A stretch of DNA of 64,000 bases from an uncultured Bacteroides sp. (GTDB lineage Bacteria; Bacteroidota; Bacteroidia; Bacteroidales; Bacteroidaceae). The stretch lies in assembly GCA_949296855.1 (NCBI GenBank), contig CASFRN010000108.1:1-64000 (forward strand), in the 5' to 3' direction. Every line of letters starts with the position of its first letter. The stretch's first letter is position 1. This document shows positions 41,706 to 51,017 of this stretch, in pieces. Below the pieces are notes generated by a model that was not told the origin of the DNA, ran no database searches, and worked only from the letters and a program-made list of their open reading frames with translations. Position numbers and translations under genes: made by a program.

Positions 41706-41735
41706 TTGCGGTATCAAAGATTATCATTATCTTTG
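41706..41735 (+). promoter_or_regulatory. Promoter of the rplY-pth unit
   Basis: TTG (41706-41708), 19 bases and TATCTTTG (41728-41735) match the consensus. The leader would be about 100 nt. Confidence 0.65.
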
Positions 41736-41844
41736 CACCGCTTTTTCAAAATTCGGCGTTGTGACAAACATATTGACGCACCGTGTAATGGTGAATTAAG
41801 CAAAAATCACTTAATTTAGAGTAACACAAAAAAATTATCAAACA

Positions 41845-42441
41845 ATGAAATCAATTGACATTATCGGTTCTTTGAGAACTGAGACAGGAAAGAAAGCGAC
41901 ACGCGATTTACGGAGAAACAACCAAGTGCCGTGTGTCTTGTATGGAGTGAAAAAAGACGAAAACGGCCTTCCGGTTGCCACCCACTTCACTGTAACCGTT
42001 GAGGGTTTGCGCAAATTGGTTTACACTCCGCATATTTACGTTGTCAACTTAAATATCGACGGACAAGTGGTGAACGCCATCATGAAGGATATTCAATTCC
42101 ATCCCGTAACCGATGCCATCCTGCACATAGACTTCTATCAAATCAATGAAGAATTCCCCATCACAATGGAAGTTCCCGTTCAACTGGAAGGTTTGGCAGA
42201 AGGTGTCAGAGCCGGTGGTAAGCTGGTCATGCAGGTTCGCAAGCTGAAAGTGAAAGCGTTGTACAACAATATCCCCGAACGTATGGTCATCAACGTTACC
42301 AACCTGGGATTGGGCAAAACAATCAAAGTCGGCGAATTGCAGTATGACAATCTGGAAATCCTTAACGCTAAAGACACTGTGGTATGTGCAGTTAAATTGA
42401 CTCGTGCCGCTCGTGGTGCACAGGCTGCCGCTGCAAAATAA
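41845..42441 (+). CDS. rplY: 50S ribosomal protein L25/Ctc
   Basis: A 198-residue two-domain L25 of the Ctc type. The 5S rRNA-binding domain (GSLRTETGKKATRDLRRNNQ, VPCVLYGVK) occupies about the first 90 residues, and a TL5-like beta domain follows (PVQLEGLAEGVRAGGKL). An Ala-rich tail ends the protein. pth follows after 38 bp, as in many bacteria. Confidence 0.94.
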   Translation: MKSIDIIGSLRTETGKKATRDLRRNNQVPCVLYGVKKDENGLPVATHFTVTVEGLRKLVYTPHIYVVNLNIDGQVVNAIMKDIQFHPVTDAILHIDFYQINEEFPITMEVPVQLEGLAEGVRAGGKLVMQVRKLKVKALYNNIPERMVINVTNLGLGKTIKVGELQYDNLEILNAKDTVVCAVKLTRAARGAQAAAAK

Positions 42442-42479
42442 AGACAGCAATTCAAGCAAACTAAACAAATCCGCTTTCA

Positions 42480-43043
42480 ATGAAATACTTGATTGTAGGC
42501 TTGGGAAACATCGGTGATGAATATCACGAAACCCGGCACAACATAGGATTTATGGTATTGGACGCTTTAGCTAAAGCGTCCAATATTGTTTTCAAGGACG
42601 GGCGATACGGAACCACGGCATCCTTATCCATCAAAGGAAGGCAACTTATTTTGCTGAAGCCCTCTACATACATGAACCTCAGCGGCAATGCAGTGCGTTA
42701 CTGGATGCAACAAGAAAAGATTCCATTGGAAAACGTACTCATTGTAGTAGACGATTTGGCACTTCCCTTGGGGAGCCTTCGCTTGAAAGGCAAAGGAAGT
42801 GATGCCGGACACAACGGATTGAAGCATATAGCCGCCACATTAGGCACGCAGAATTATGCAAGGCTGAAGTTCGGCATCGGCAACAATTTCCCCAAAGGCG
42901 GACAGATAGACTACGTATTGGGACATTTCGATGAGGAAGAACGGAAAGTATTGCCCGAACGGATTGAAACAGCGGGGGAAATCGTCAAAAGTTTCTGCCT
43001 CGCCGGACTGAACATTACCATGAATCAATTTAATAATAAATGA
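42480..43043 (+). CDS. pth: peptidyl-tRNA hydrolase
   Basis: A 187-residue enzyme that frees tRNA from stalled peptides. The conserved N-terminus is [19 protein letters not shown] with the catalytic His, and later [11 protein letters not shown] is present. It is in the rplY-pth pair, followed by an S4-domain gene. Confidence 0.95.
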   Translation: MKYLIVGLGNIGDEYHETRHNIGFMVLDALAKASNIVFKDGRYGTTASLSIKGRQLILLKPSTYMNLSGNAVRYWMQQEKIPLENVLIVVDDLALPLGSLRLKGKGSDAGHNGLKHIAATLGTQNYARLKFGIGNNFPKGGQIDYVLGHFDEEERKVLPERIETAGEIVKSFCLAGLNITMNQFNNK

Positions 43044-43134
43044 AAGTAATAAAGAAGGTAAAGTAATAAAGAAGGTAAAAACGCCCTCTATTCTTTACCT
43101 CCTCTACCTCCTTTAATACTAAAAACAAAAAACT

Positions 43135-43557
43135 ATGGCTGAAGCAAGAATAGACAAATGGATGTGGGCTGCACGCATCTTCAAGACCCGCACCATTGCC
43201 GCCGAAGCATGTAAGAAAGGAAGAATACACATCAACGGGGCACAAGCCAAACCTTCGCGCATGGTGAAACCCGGCGATGTAATTCAAGTAAGGAAACCGC
43301 CCGTCACCTATTCTTTCAAAGTTTTGCAAGCGATAGAAAAACGAGTGGGAGCCAAATTAGTTCCGGATGTCATGGAAAACGTTACGACGCCCGACCAATA
43401 TGAATTGTTGGAAATGAGTAAAATCAGCGGATTCGTAAACCGTGCCAAAGGAACAGGACGCCCGACCAAGAAAGACCGGCGTGACCTCGACGAATTCTTT
43501 ACTCCCGAATACATGGACGATTTCGACTTCGATTTCGATGACGAGGAAGAGGAATAA
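43135..43557 (+). CDS. S4-domain RNA-binding protein (Hsp15-like)
   Basis: A 140-residue protein with an N-terminal S4 domain (RIDKWMWAARIFKTRTIAAE, then GRIHINGAQAKPSRMVKPGD). It resembles Hsp15 (HslR), which rescues stalled 50S subunits carrying peptidyl-tRNA. The C-terminus is acidic (DDFDFDFDDEEEE). The gene is next to pth, which acts on the same substrate type. Confidence 0.85.
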   Translation: MAEARIDKWMWAARIFKTRTIAAEACKKGRIHINGAQAKPSRMVKPGDVIQVRKPPVTYSFKVLQAIEKRVGAKLVPDVMENVTTPDQYELLEMSKISGFVNRAKGTGRPTKKDRRDLDEFFTPEYMDDFDFDFDDEEEE

Positions 43558-43562
43558 TCATC

Positions 43563-43642
43563 TTTCACCACAGAGGGCACAGAGATACACAGAGTTTTTA
43601 ATTTAATTTCTTCTGTGGTGCTCTGTGTCCTCTGTGGTAAAG
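43563..43642. repeat. Palindromic repeat, CACAGAG-type variant
   Basis: Arms 43563-43584 and 43621-43642 are a variant of the CACCACAGATTACACAGAT family, with CACAGAGGGCACAGAG in place of the AT-rich half. It sits between converging genes. A half copy of the same variant is at 675-700. Confidence 0.7.
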
Positions 43643-43652
43643 AAATATCACT

Positions 43653-44078
43653 TTACAGATTCGCCTTTACCGCGTCAATCAGTTCCTGATATTCGGCATC
43701 CGACAAATAAACCTTGCCCGGATTCATTTGGAAAGTACCTCCGTAATCAGGCCCGTCTACATATTTCGGAGCCAGATGGAAATGCAAGTGCGACAACTTG
43801 TCGCTATAAGCACCGTAATTAATCTTTTCAGGATTGAATGCTTTCTGCATCGCACGGGTTACCCGCACCACATCCGCCATAAAAGCATTACGGTCTTCAT
43901 CACTCAATTCGTTCAAGTCATTCACATGGTCTTTATATGCCACCAAACAACGTCCCCGATACGTCTGTTCCTTAAACAGGAATACACGCGATACATTCAA
44001 TTGGGCTATTTCAATCATCAGATTGTGCAAAGTCTCATTATTCTGGCAATAGAGACAATCTTTCGGATCACTTTTCAT
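43653..44078 (-). CDS. HIT family nucleotide-binding protein
   Basis: A 141-residue HIT hydrolase with the motif LSHLHFHLAPK (histidine triad, near residue 98) and an N-terminal CxxC pair (CLYCQNN) that may bind zinc. The family splits nucleotide phosphate bonds such as those in AMP-lysine or Ap4A. The physiological substrate is unknown. It is divergent from nothing close; the antiporter gene lies 35 bp upstream on the same strand. Confidence 0.85.
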   Translation of the reverse strand: MKSDPKDCLYCQNNETLHNLMIEIAQLNVSRVFLFKEQTYRGRCLVAYKDHVNDLNELSDEDRNAFMADVVRVTRAMQKAFNPEKINYGAYSDKLSHLHFHLAPKYVDGPDYGGTFQMNPGKVYLSDAEYQELIDAVKANL

Positions 44079-44113
44079 AATTCTTACTTTTTATTTATGT
44101 GTTAAACATGGGG

Positions 44114-46369
44114 TCATTCTGCCGCAAACAATTTCTTCAAATTAGCTGCTTCACCTACTACCCATACGACATCATTTTCGCGCAAAGGCGCATGAACATC
44201 AGGGGCACGCAACGCATCTTCACCTGCCGACTCAATGCCTACCACCAAGCAATGATAATTCGAACGGAAGCCGCTTTCAATAATGTTGCGCCCGACAAAA
44301 GGCGAATTCTTATCCACAATAAACTGGCTTAGTTTCATTTCCCGTTTCTCCAAATCCTCGCCGTCGGGCGGAAGTACCGCCTTCTCTGCCATCGTGGAAA
44401 AGGCACTCAACTGTTCGTCTGTACCGATAATCTGAAGCGTATCATTCGGAAAAATGCAGGATGACCCGTCGGGGATATTCACCCGGTGCTTGCCCCGAAT
44501 AATCGAAGCCACATGCACACCATACTTCTTGCCTAAATCCAGTTCTTTCAACGTATGCCCTACCCATTCTGAATCAGGAGACACCGTATAATCACTCAAG
44601 TGTATATCACGGTCGAGCAACTTCCCGGCATACGAAGGGCGTTTATCGCCCAAATACTCCTGTTGCATCTCTTTCGAACGCAAATTCAGTTCAAACGTAC
44701 GCTCTAACACAATGGATTGTTTCTTCAAGAAACGGGAAAATATCATGCCGCAAACTACTAATATAGCTATACCCACCATCAAAGCCGCCGAGCCTTGAAA
44801 CAGACGTTCGATGATAAAGACCACAAAACCCACCCCAATCAGCACACGGAAAATCACCAAAGAAATAAGCGGAGCATGATTGAACCGGTTATCGTTCCAC
44901 AATGTCCGGAACTCTACCGAATGGTTTTTCTTCATAATCAATGCGCGAAGGAAAGGCGCTATCGCCAAGATGGTAACAATAGCGGTCACAATTTTTCCCC
45001 ACATCACGCCTATCACCTCGAAAAGATAGGGTCGCATAAAATGCAGGCAAATAATCAAGACAGCGATAGAAAGCACCGAATAAATTAATACCACACGCGC
45101 TACTGCCAATAACAGTTTTTGCCAGTTGGTTTTATGGTTTACCGTAGAAGAGCCTGCCGAATAGCGTTCCAATAACAACTTCCAACGACCGGGCAAATGA
45201 CGGTCTATGACATTATAAGCAGGCACAGCAAGCCGGATCATATAAGGAGTAAGGAACGTGGTAATGACCGATACCGCCACCACTATCGGATAAAGGAAAT
45301 CGCTCGTCACCTTCAAGCTGACACCCATAGCAGCAATGATAAAAGCAAACTCACCTATCTGAGTCAGGCTGAACCCGCATTGCATGGCTGTTTTCAACGG
45401 TTGTCCCGACAAGAGGACACCCAAAGTGCCAAAGACGGTCTGCCCCAACAAGACAGCCCCAACAATTGCCAAGATAGGATAACGGTATTCCACAATCATG
45501 TGCGGGTCGACCATCATACCCACCGACACGAAGAAGATAGCCCCGAACAAATCTTTTACCGGAGCCACCAAATGTTCGATATGTTCCGACTCAACCGTTT
45601 CTGATAAAATAGACCCCATAATAAATGCGCCAAATGCGGGCGAGAAGCCTACCGCAGCCGCCAGATAAACCATACCGAAACAAAAAGCAAGCGACACAAT
45701 CAACAACGTTTCGTCACTCATCAGCTTGCGTACCCGCTTCAACAATATCGGTATCAGGTAAAGCCCTACCACCAGCCATAATATCAAGAAGAAAACCAAC
45801 CGGACGATACTGAGCATCAGTTCACTGCCCTCAAAATGCGTACTGACAGCCATCGTGGAAAGCATCACCATCAGCACAATCGCCAAAATGTCTTCGATAA
45901 TCAATATCCCCAATACCACACCGGCAAAATGCTGTTGGCGCAAGCCCATATCATCGAAAGCCTTATACACAATGGTCGTGGAAGACATGGCAATCATTCC
46001 TCCTAAGTAAATACAGTCCATTTGTTTCCAACCGAACATCCAGCCTACTGACACACCGATGATAATCATGAATAAAATAATGGTGCAAGCCGAAATGATT
46101 GCCGAACTTCCCACTTTCAACAATTTCTTAATACTGAATTCCAACCCTAAGGCGAACAACAGGAAAATAACGCCAATCTCCGACCACAAATCGATATTCG
46201 CTTCATCGACCACCGAGGGAGTAAAAGCGAAATGAGGGCTGCAGAGGAAACCAGCCACAATGTATCCCAACACCAAAGGTTGTTTCAACTTCTTAAATAT
46301 AAGAGTCATTACGCCGGCACAAATCAAAATCAGTGCCAAGTCGCTGATAAGAGGAGCTAATTGAGACAT
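44114..46369 (-). CDS. CPA2-type cation:proton antiporter with two TrkA-C domains
   Basis: A 751-residue membrane protein. About 12 helices in the first 400 residues form a KefB/NhaP-like transport core (LGLEFSIKKLLKVG, FGAFIMGSIL). A hydrophobic stretch at about 430-560 adds further helices. Two TrkA-C (RCK-C) domains complete the C-terminus: one near PDSEWVGHTLKELDLGKKYG, the other near SPFVGRNIIESGFRSNYH. No NAD-binding TrkA-N domain is present, so the channel is probably gated by another ligand. It is divergent from topB, with promoters between. Confidence 0.85.
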   Translation of the reverse strand: MSQLAPLISDLALILICAGVMTLIFKKLKQPLVLGYIVAGFLCSPHFAFTPSVVDEANIDLWSEIGVIFLLFALGLEFSIKKLLKVGSSAIISACTIILFMIIIGVSVGWMFGWKQMDCIYLGGMIAMSSTTIVYKAFDDMGLRQQHFAGVVLGILIIEDILAIVLMVMLSTMAVSTHFEGSELMLSIVRLVFFLILWLVVGLYLIPILLKRVRKLMSDETLLIVSLAFCFGMVYLAAAVGFSPAFGAFIMGSILSETVESEHIEHLVAPVKDLFGAIFFVSVGMMVDPHMIVEYRYPILAIVGAVLLGQTVFGTLGVLLSGQPLKTAMQCGFSLTQIGEFAFIIAAMGVSLKVTSDFLYPIVVAVSVITTFLTPYMIRLAVPAYNVIDRHLPGRWKLLLERYSAGSSTVNHKTNWQKLLLAVARVVLIYSVLSIAVLIICLHFMRPYLFEVIGVMWGKIVTAIVTILAIAPFLRALIMKKNHSVEFRTLWNDNRFNHAPLISLVIFRVLIGVGFVVFIIERLFQGSAALMVGIAILVVCGMIFSRFLKKQSIVLERTFELNLRSKEMQQEYLGDKRPSYAGKLLDRDIHLSDYTVSPDSEWVGHTLKELDLGKKYGVHVASIIRGKHRVNIPDGSSCIFPNDTLQIIGTDEQLSAFSTMAEKAVLPPDGEDLEKREMKLSQFIVDKNSPFVGRNIIESGFRSNYHCLVVGIESAGEDALRAPDVHAPLRENDVVWVVGEAANLKKLFAAE

Positions 46370-46401
46370 ATTCGTTTACTTGTTTTTTTAGTATCGTACC
46401 G

Positions 46402-46438
46402 CAAAAGTAACAAAAAACAAAAAACATTGCTACCTTTG
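46402..46438. promoter_or_regulatory. Divergent promoters for the antiporter and topB genes
   Basis: TACCTTTG (46431-46438, plus strand) points to topB and TACTTTTG (46409-46402, minus strand) to the antiporter gene. Both fit the -7 consensus; no strong -33 elements are visible. Confidence 0.55.
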
Positions 46439-46459
46439 CAGCAAAATAAAACAGAAAAT

Positions 46460-48568
46460 ATGATAGTTTGCATAGCCGAAAAGCCCAGCGTGGCGCGCGA
46501 CATAGCCGACGTACTCGGGGCAAAACAAAAAAAAGACGGATATATCGAAGGAAACGGATACCAAGTGACTTGGACATTCGGGCATCTTTGCACCCTGAAA
46601 GAGCCGCACGAATATACTCCCGCATGGAAAGCATGGTCGCTTTCCAGCCTACCGATGATACCGCCACGCTTCGGCATCAAACTGATAGAAGATTCCGGCA
46701 TACAGAAACAGTTTCAAATCATCGAACGCCTGATGCAGGCTGCCGATGAAATCATCAACTGCGGTGATGCCGGACAAGAAGGAGAACTTATCCAACGCTG
46801 GGTGATGCAAAAGGCAGGAGCGCATTGCCCGGTAAAACGTCTGTGGATTTCCTCGCTGACCGAAGAAGCCATCCGCGAAGGGTTTGCCAAGCTGCAAGAC
46901 CAGTCGCAATTCCAGTCGCTTTACGAAGCCGGACTAAGCCGTGCCATAGGCGACTGGCTGTTGGGCATGAACGCCACCCGGCTCTATACCTTAAAATACG
47001 GGCAAAACCGCCAGGTGCTTTCCATCGGAAGGGTGCAGACCCCTACCCTTGCCCTCATCGTCAACCGCCAGCAGGAAATCGAACATTTCGTACCGAAACA
47101 GTATTGGGAGCTGAAGACCGTCTACCGCGACACTACTTTCAGTGCCATCGTACGAAAAAGCGATGAAGAACTTGCCGAAGAAGCCGCGCAAGCCAACGCA
47201 TCCGGCAATAAGAAGAAAAGCCAGGACGATAACCGGGGCATTCCTCCCATCACCGATGAAGCTACGGGGAAAGCCTTGCTGGAACGCATCAGCCAGGTGC
47301 CTTTCACCGTGACCGACATCAGCCTGAAGAAAGGCACCGAGGCACCGCCCCGCCTCTTCGACCTGACTTCGCTGCAAGTGGAATGCAACAAGAAGTTTGC
47401 CTATTCCGCCGATATGACCCTGAAGCTCATCCAGTCGCTCTACGAAAAGAAAGTGGCGACCTATCCGCGTGTAGATACGACATTCTTGAGTGATGACATT
47501 TATCCCAAATGCCCGAAAATACTAGAAGGATTGAAAGACTATACCGCCTATACGGCATCCCTTGCGGGACAGAAGCTGATAAAGTCGAAAAAAGTGTTCG
47601 ATAACTCGAAAGTGACTGACCACCATGCTATTATCCCGACCGGCGTACAGCCGCAAGGGTTGACCGACATGGAAAAGAATGTATTCGACCTGATAGCCCG
47701 CCGCTTCATCGCCGTGTTCTATCCCGATTGCAAATTCTCCACTACTACGGTCACAGGCGAAGCCGACGGCATCGAGTTCAAGGTGAGCGGCAAGCAAATC
47801 ATCGACCCGGGCTGGAGAGTCATCTTCGCCAAGGAACCGAAAGAGGACACCAAAGAGAATGAAGAAGAAAGCGTACTGCCCGCCTTCACCAAAGGAGAAA
47901 GCGGACCGCACACTCCCATGCTGAACGAAAAATGGACCCAACCGCCCAAGCCTTATACCGAAGCTACTTTATTAAGAGCCATGGAAACGGCTGGCAAATT
48001 AGTAGATAACGAAGAGCTGCGCGATGCTTTGAAAGAAAACGGCATAGGTCGCCCCTCTACTCGTGCGGCTATTATTGAAACATTATTTAAACGGCATTAC
48101 ATCCGCAAGGAACGCAAGAACCTGATAGCCACTCCTACAGGCGTGGAACTCATCGGGCTGATCCACGAAGAACTGCTGAAGTCTGCAGAACTGACCGGCA
48201 TTTGGGAAAAGAAACTGCGCGAGATAGAACGCCGCAGCTACGATGCGAAACAGTTTTTAGACGAACTGAAACAAATGGTAGACGAAATCGTACATAGCGT
48301 ATTGAGCGACAATACGAACCGTCGCGTCACGGTGGTGCAGGAAGAACTTGTACGCAAAGAAGCGGAAAAGAAGAAAAAAACTCCGGCAACCAAGCGGACA
48401 AAGAAAGCAGCTGTTCCAGCCAAAGAACCGCAAACCGCATTGCCCGAAGGGGATGCCATCATTGGAACCGTCTGCCCTTTATGCGGGAAAGGCACGATTA
48501 TAAAAGGAAAGACCGCCTACGGTTGCTCGGAATGGAAAAACGGCTGTACGTACCGCAAGCCGTTCTGA
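46460..48568 (+). CDS. topB: DNA topoisomerase III
   Basis: A 702-residue type IA topoisomerase that passes strands through a transient break. The TOPRIM motif is VCIAEKPSVARDIADV at the N-terminus, GDAGQEGELI (near residue 102) supplies acidic residues, and the catalytic Tyr is in YPRVDTTFLS (near 337). A C-terminal zinc-finger-like segment (CPLCGKGTIIKG, YGCSEWKNGC) precedes the end. I start it at 46460 because an earlier ATG at 46361 lies before the promoter. Confidence 0.94.
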   Translation: MIVCIAEKPSVARDIADVLGAKQKKDGYIEGNGYQVTWTFGHLCTLKEPHEYTPAWKAWSLSSLPMIPPRFGIKLIEDSGIQKQFQIIERLMQAADEIINCGDAGQEGELIQRWVMQKAGAHCPVKRLWISSLTEEAIREGFAKLQDQSQFQSLYEAGLSRAIGDWLLGMNATRLYTLKYGQNRQVLSIGRVQTPTLALIVNRQQEIEHFVPKQYWELKTVYRDTTFSAIVRKSDEELAEEAAQANASGNKKKSQDDNRGIPPITDEATGKALLERISQVPFTVTDISLKKGTEAPPRLFDLTSLQVECNKKFAYSADMTLKLIQSLYEKKVATYPRVDTTFLSDDIYPKCPKILEGLKDYTAYTASLAGQKLIKSKKVFDNSKVTDHHAIIPTGVQPQGLTDMEKNVFDLIARRFIAVFYPDCKFSTTTVTGEADGIEFKVSGKQIIDPGWRVIFAKEPKEDTKENEEESVLPAFTKGESGPHTPMLNEKWTQPPKPYTEATLLRAMETAGKLVDNEELRDALKENGIGRPSTRAAIIETLFKRHYIRKERKNLIATPTGVELIGLIHEELLKSAELTGIWEKKLREIERRSYDAKQFLDELKQMVDEIVHSVLSDNTNRRVTVVQEELVRKEAEKKKKTPATKRTKKAAVPAKEPQTALPEGDAIIGTVCPLCGKGTIIKGKTAYGCSEWKNGCTYRKPF

Positions 48569-48633
48569 AAGAGTTAAGAGTTTATAATGAATAGTTAATA
48601 ACGGTAAGATAGCCAGTATTCACTATCCACGTC

Positions 48634-48712
48634 ACGCCGGATTTGTACTCCGGCGTAATTGACCTACGGTTCCGCAAACTCAATTACGTTGGATTGCAAA
48701 TCAGCGTAACGA
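48634..48712. repeat. Two adjacent hairpin sequences after topB
   Basis: ACGCCGGA (48634-48641) pairs with 48649-48656, and TTACGTTGGATTG (48683-48695) pairs imperfectly with the segment ending TCAGCGTAA (48701-48709). No gene is visible from 48569 to 48967 apart from repeats. Confidence 0.4.
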
Positions 48713-48806
48713 AAAGTTGCTTTTATTTTCTCCGATAAGTTTACTTAGCAAACCATGAACCAATGTATGATTGAAAGGATTAGAATCTGTTTCAGGCAGT
48801 CTCCCT

Positions 48807-48898
48807 TTTACGTTCTCCGTCCCAAAACCGTACGGTTTCCGAACCAAAAACATACGGTTTCCGTACCAAGAACGTACGGTTTTGGGACGGAAACCGTA
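48807..48898. repeat. Second copy of the HU-HIG leader inverted repeat
   Basis: The left side (48807-48834) and right side (48873-48898) match the element at 16386-16473, including two 22-bp-spaced copies of ACCAAAAACATACGGTTT (48843 and 48865). The flanks match too, and the -7 box of the first copy is altered here. No HU-HIG gene follows, so it looks like the abandoned leader of a lost paralogue. Confidence 0.7.
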
Positions 48899-48967
48899 AA
48901 AGGATGCCGCTTGCATCGATAATACAATCCAATCTCTTACATATCTTTGAAGGTATTCTGAAATGAA

Positions 48968-49330
48968 TTATAACGTGATTAGCTTTAAGAACGCAATAAT
49001 TATAATAGGATAAAAGAATATAGGTATTACTTTCCATAATCCACGCTTATAATGTTTTTTTCTTTCTTCTTTAGTCATTTTTAAATATTCCTCATGGATT
49101 ATTTGAACATATCTGTCTTGTTTTAGCTTTTTGATTATCGCGTTGACAACTATTAGACATAAGATAACTGTACCTAAAGCTATACTTAATTTGTATTGTG
49201 GAGTTCTGTATATATGTACGAGTATAAAAAGAATTATGCAAGCTGTAAATACGAAAAGTGTTTGTAGAGTTCCCCAAATTCCGTTGTATATGTTTTTTTC
49301 ATCAAATTCTTGTTTGTATTTTTCCATCAT
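48968..49330 (-). CDS. hypothetical membrane protein
   Basis: A 120-residue protein from the ATG at 49330 (alternatives at 49327 and 49390). It has three membrane helices: LQTLFVFTACIILFILVHIY, ALGTVILCLIVVNAII and a final VIPIFFYPIIIIAFL. A Lys/Glu-rich loop (MTKEERKKHYKRG) separates the last two. I recognise no family. The region is A+T-rich and lies beside a relic repeat, which suggests an acquired gene. Confidence 0.5.
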   Translation of the reverse strand: MMEKYKQEFDEKNIYNGIWGTLQTLFVFTACIILFILVHIYRTPQYKLSIALGTVILCLIVVNAIIKKLKQDRYVQIIHEEYLKMTKEERKKHYKRGLWKVIPIFFYPIIIIAFLKLITL

Positions 49331-49543
49331 ATAAATTTTTGAAATTACAATCTCATAATAGAATGATTTTATTTTTTTCATATTTTTCAAATAACATTAT
49401 TGATTTACAATCAAAAAAGTGCGATTGCAGCATACTGCTGTTTTCCAAAAAAGCCGTGTATCAATGTTACGAGAACTATTGACACACAGCCTACATTGTT
49501 CTGAATTCGTCGAATTCACGTTATCTTATCCTAATTCACACTA

Positions 49544-50962
49544 TTAACTATTCCCTAAAACAAGGCTCACCTGCTCGGGCAAATAACCGCTCCGGATGCG
49601 CCACTCTTGCGGATAGAGGTTATTGGCACGGTTTCCGATGTTCTTGACAAAGCCCAATGCCTTTCCCTTATACCTTATTAATATATAGCCACGGGGAGCA
49701 TCCGCCTCCAATGCAAACGCTTCTTTCCGCAAATAAGCAATCGCCTGTTCATAGCTTACCTCTACCGAAGGGAAAGCTTTCTCATTACGGCAGACCGACA
49801 TAGCCAAGGCATGTGAAGGAATTAAATCTTTCCCCTTTATCTCTGCTACCTGAACACCCGCACAAACCATGCGCATCCGCTCCCGAAGGATTTCATAAAC
49901 AGACTGATAAATAGCGGAAAATGCAGTAATCCGATTCTGCTCCATCATCCATGCATATTGGTCGGAAGATACTAACCAGTCTTTGACTTCTTTAGGCAAA
50001 GCCGGCATTTTATCCTTCCCTTTCCCGCCTTTTGCTTTCTTTTCCTTCCGCTGGCGGAATGCCGGAATATCTTCCTCGCTTTCTCCCGACTTGCGCAAGA
50101 CTGCCATAAACAATCCTTCGCCTTCGGTACGATGAGGCAAGAAGCGATATACAGGGAAATCTTTTCCCGCCAAATTCCCGGTTATACCCCATTCGGGCTG
50201 CACTTCTACCGGAAGCATTTCCGCCCCTAATTCTTCGGCTATCCATGCCACATTGTCTTCATTTTCTTCCCGATTGTACGTACACGTGCTGTATATCAAT
50301 AGTCCACCAGGTTTCAGGCACCTCCAAATATCACTCACGATACGCCGCTGGCGTTGCCAACAGAGCGCGACATTCTCCTTGCTCCATTCTTCTACCGCCA
50401 CCGGGTCTTTGCGGAACATACCTTCACCCGAACAAGGTACATCGGTCAAAATAATATCAAACAATTCACCCAACTGAGCAAAATCGGCAGGATCGTTATT
50501 TAAGACCACGGTATCGGGATGCCCCCACTTCGTGACATTCTCCGCTAATACCTGCACCCGATTGCGCATCACTTCATTTGCTACCAACAGGCTTCCTTCG
50601 GGCAAGACAGAGCGTGCCAACGTAGATTTTCCACCCGGAGCGGCACAAAGGTCGAGCATCACTACCGGCTCGTGTACATATTGCTTCAAGACTTGTTCGA
50701 GAAACATCGAAGAAGCCTCTTGTACATAATAACATCCGGCATGAAACAAAGGGTCGAACGTGAACGCAGGACGGGAAGATAGATAATAGCCTGTATCACA
50801 CCACGGCACCCGATGCCCCCCTTCAGGCACAGCATCCGTTTTCAAGCGATTTACACGGATACTGACCGGAGATTCCTTGGAAAGCGCTTCACAAAAGGCA
50901 GCAAACTGCTCTTCGCCTAACAAATCACGGGTTCTTTTTATAAAATCAACAGGAAGATTCAT
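49544..50962 (-). CDS. RsmF-like rRNA cytosine-C5 methyltransferase
   Basis: A 472-residue SAM-dependent enzyme of the NOL1/NOP2/Sun family. The SAM-binding strand is LDLCAAPGGKSTL (near residue 104), the two catalytic Cys are in DVPCSGEGMF and YSTCTYNREENED, and a C-terminal domain of about 160 residues follows, as in RsmF. It methylates a cytosine in 16S rRNA; the precise position is not shown by sequence. Confidence 0.9.
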   Translation of the reverse strand: MNLPVDFIKRTRDLLGEEQFAAFCEALSKESPVSIRVNRLKTDAVPEGGHRVPWCDTGYYLSSRPAFTFDPLFHAGCYYVQEASSMFLEQVLKQYVHEPVVMLDLCAAPGGKSTLARSVLPEGSLLVANEVMRNRVQVLAENVTKWGHPDTVVLNNDPADFAQLGELFDIILTDVPCSGEGMFRKDPVAVEEWSKENVALCWQRQRRIVSDIWRCLKPGGLLIYSTCTYNREENEDNVAWIAEELGAEMLPVEVQPEWGITGNLAGKDFPVYRFLPHRTEGEGLFMAVLRKSGESEEDIPAFRQRKEKKAKGGKGKDKMPALPKEVKDWLVSSDQYAWMMEQNRITAFSAIYQSVYEILRERMRMVCAGVQVAEIKGKDLIPSHALAMSVCRNEKAFPSVEVSYEQAIAYLRKEAFALEADAPRGYILIRYKGKALGFVKNIGNRANNLYPQEWRIRSGYLPEQVSLVLGNS

Positions 50963-50985
50963 TTTTTGTATGCTATAAAGTTGCG

Positions 50986-51017
50986 CAAAGATACAAAATC
51001 AAAAGTTTACAGGCAAA
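50986..51017 (-). promoter_or_regulatory. Promoter of the methyltransferase gene, inside the upstream gene
   Basis: On the minus strand TTTG (51017-51014), 20 bases and TATCTTTG (50993-50986) match the consensus exactly. The -33 element lies in the last codons of the ATPase-nuclease gene. Confidence 0.65.

Noticed and set aside
42480..43043. Overlapping minus-strand ORFs in pth and trp genes
   Set aside because: Long opposite-strand frames in the G+C-richer core genes reflect codon bias; they have no motifs or start signals.
44114..46369. Potassium efflux gene kefB by name
   Set aside because: The C-terminus has two TrkA-C domains and no NAD-binding domain, so the specific name is not supported.
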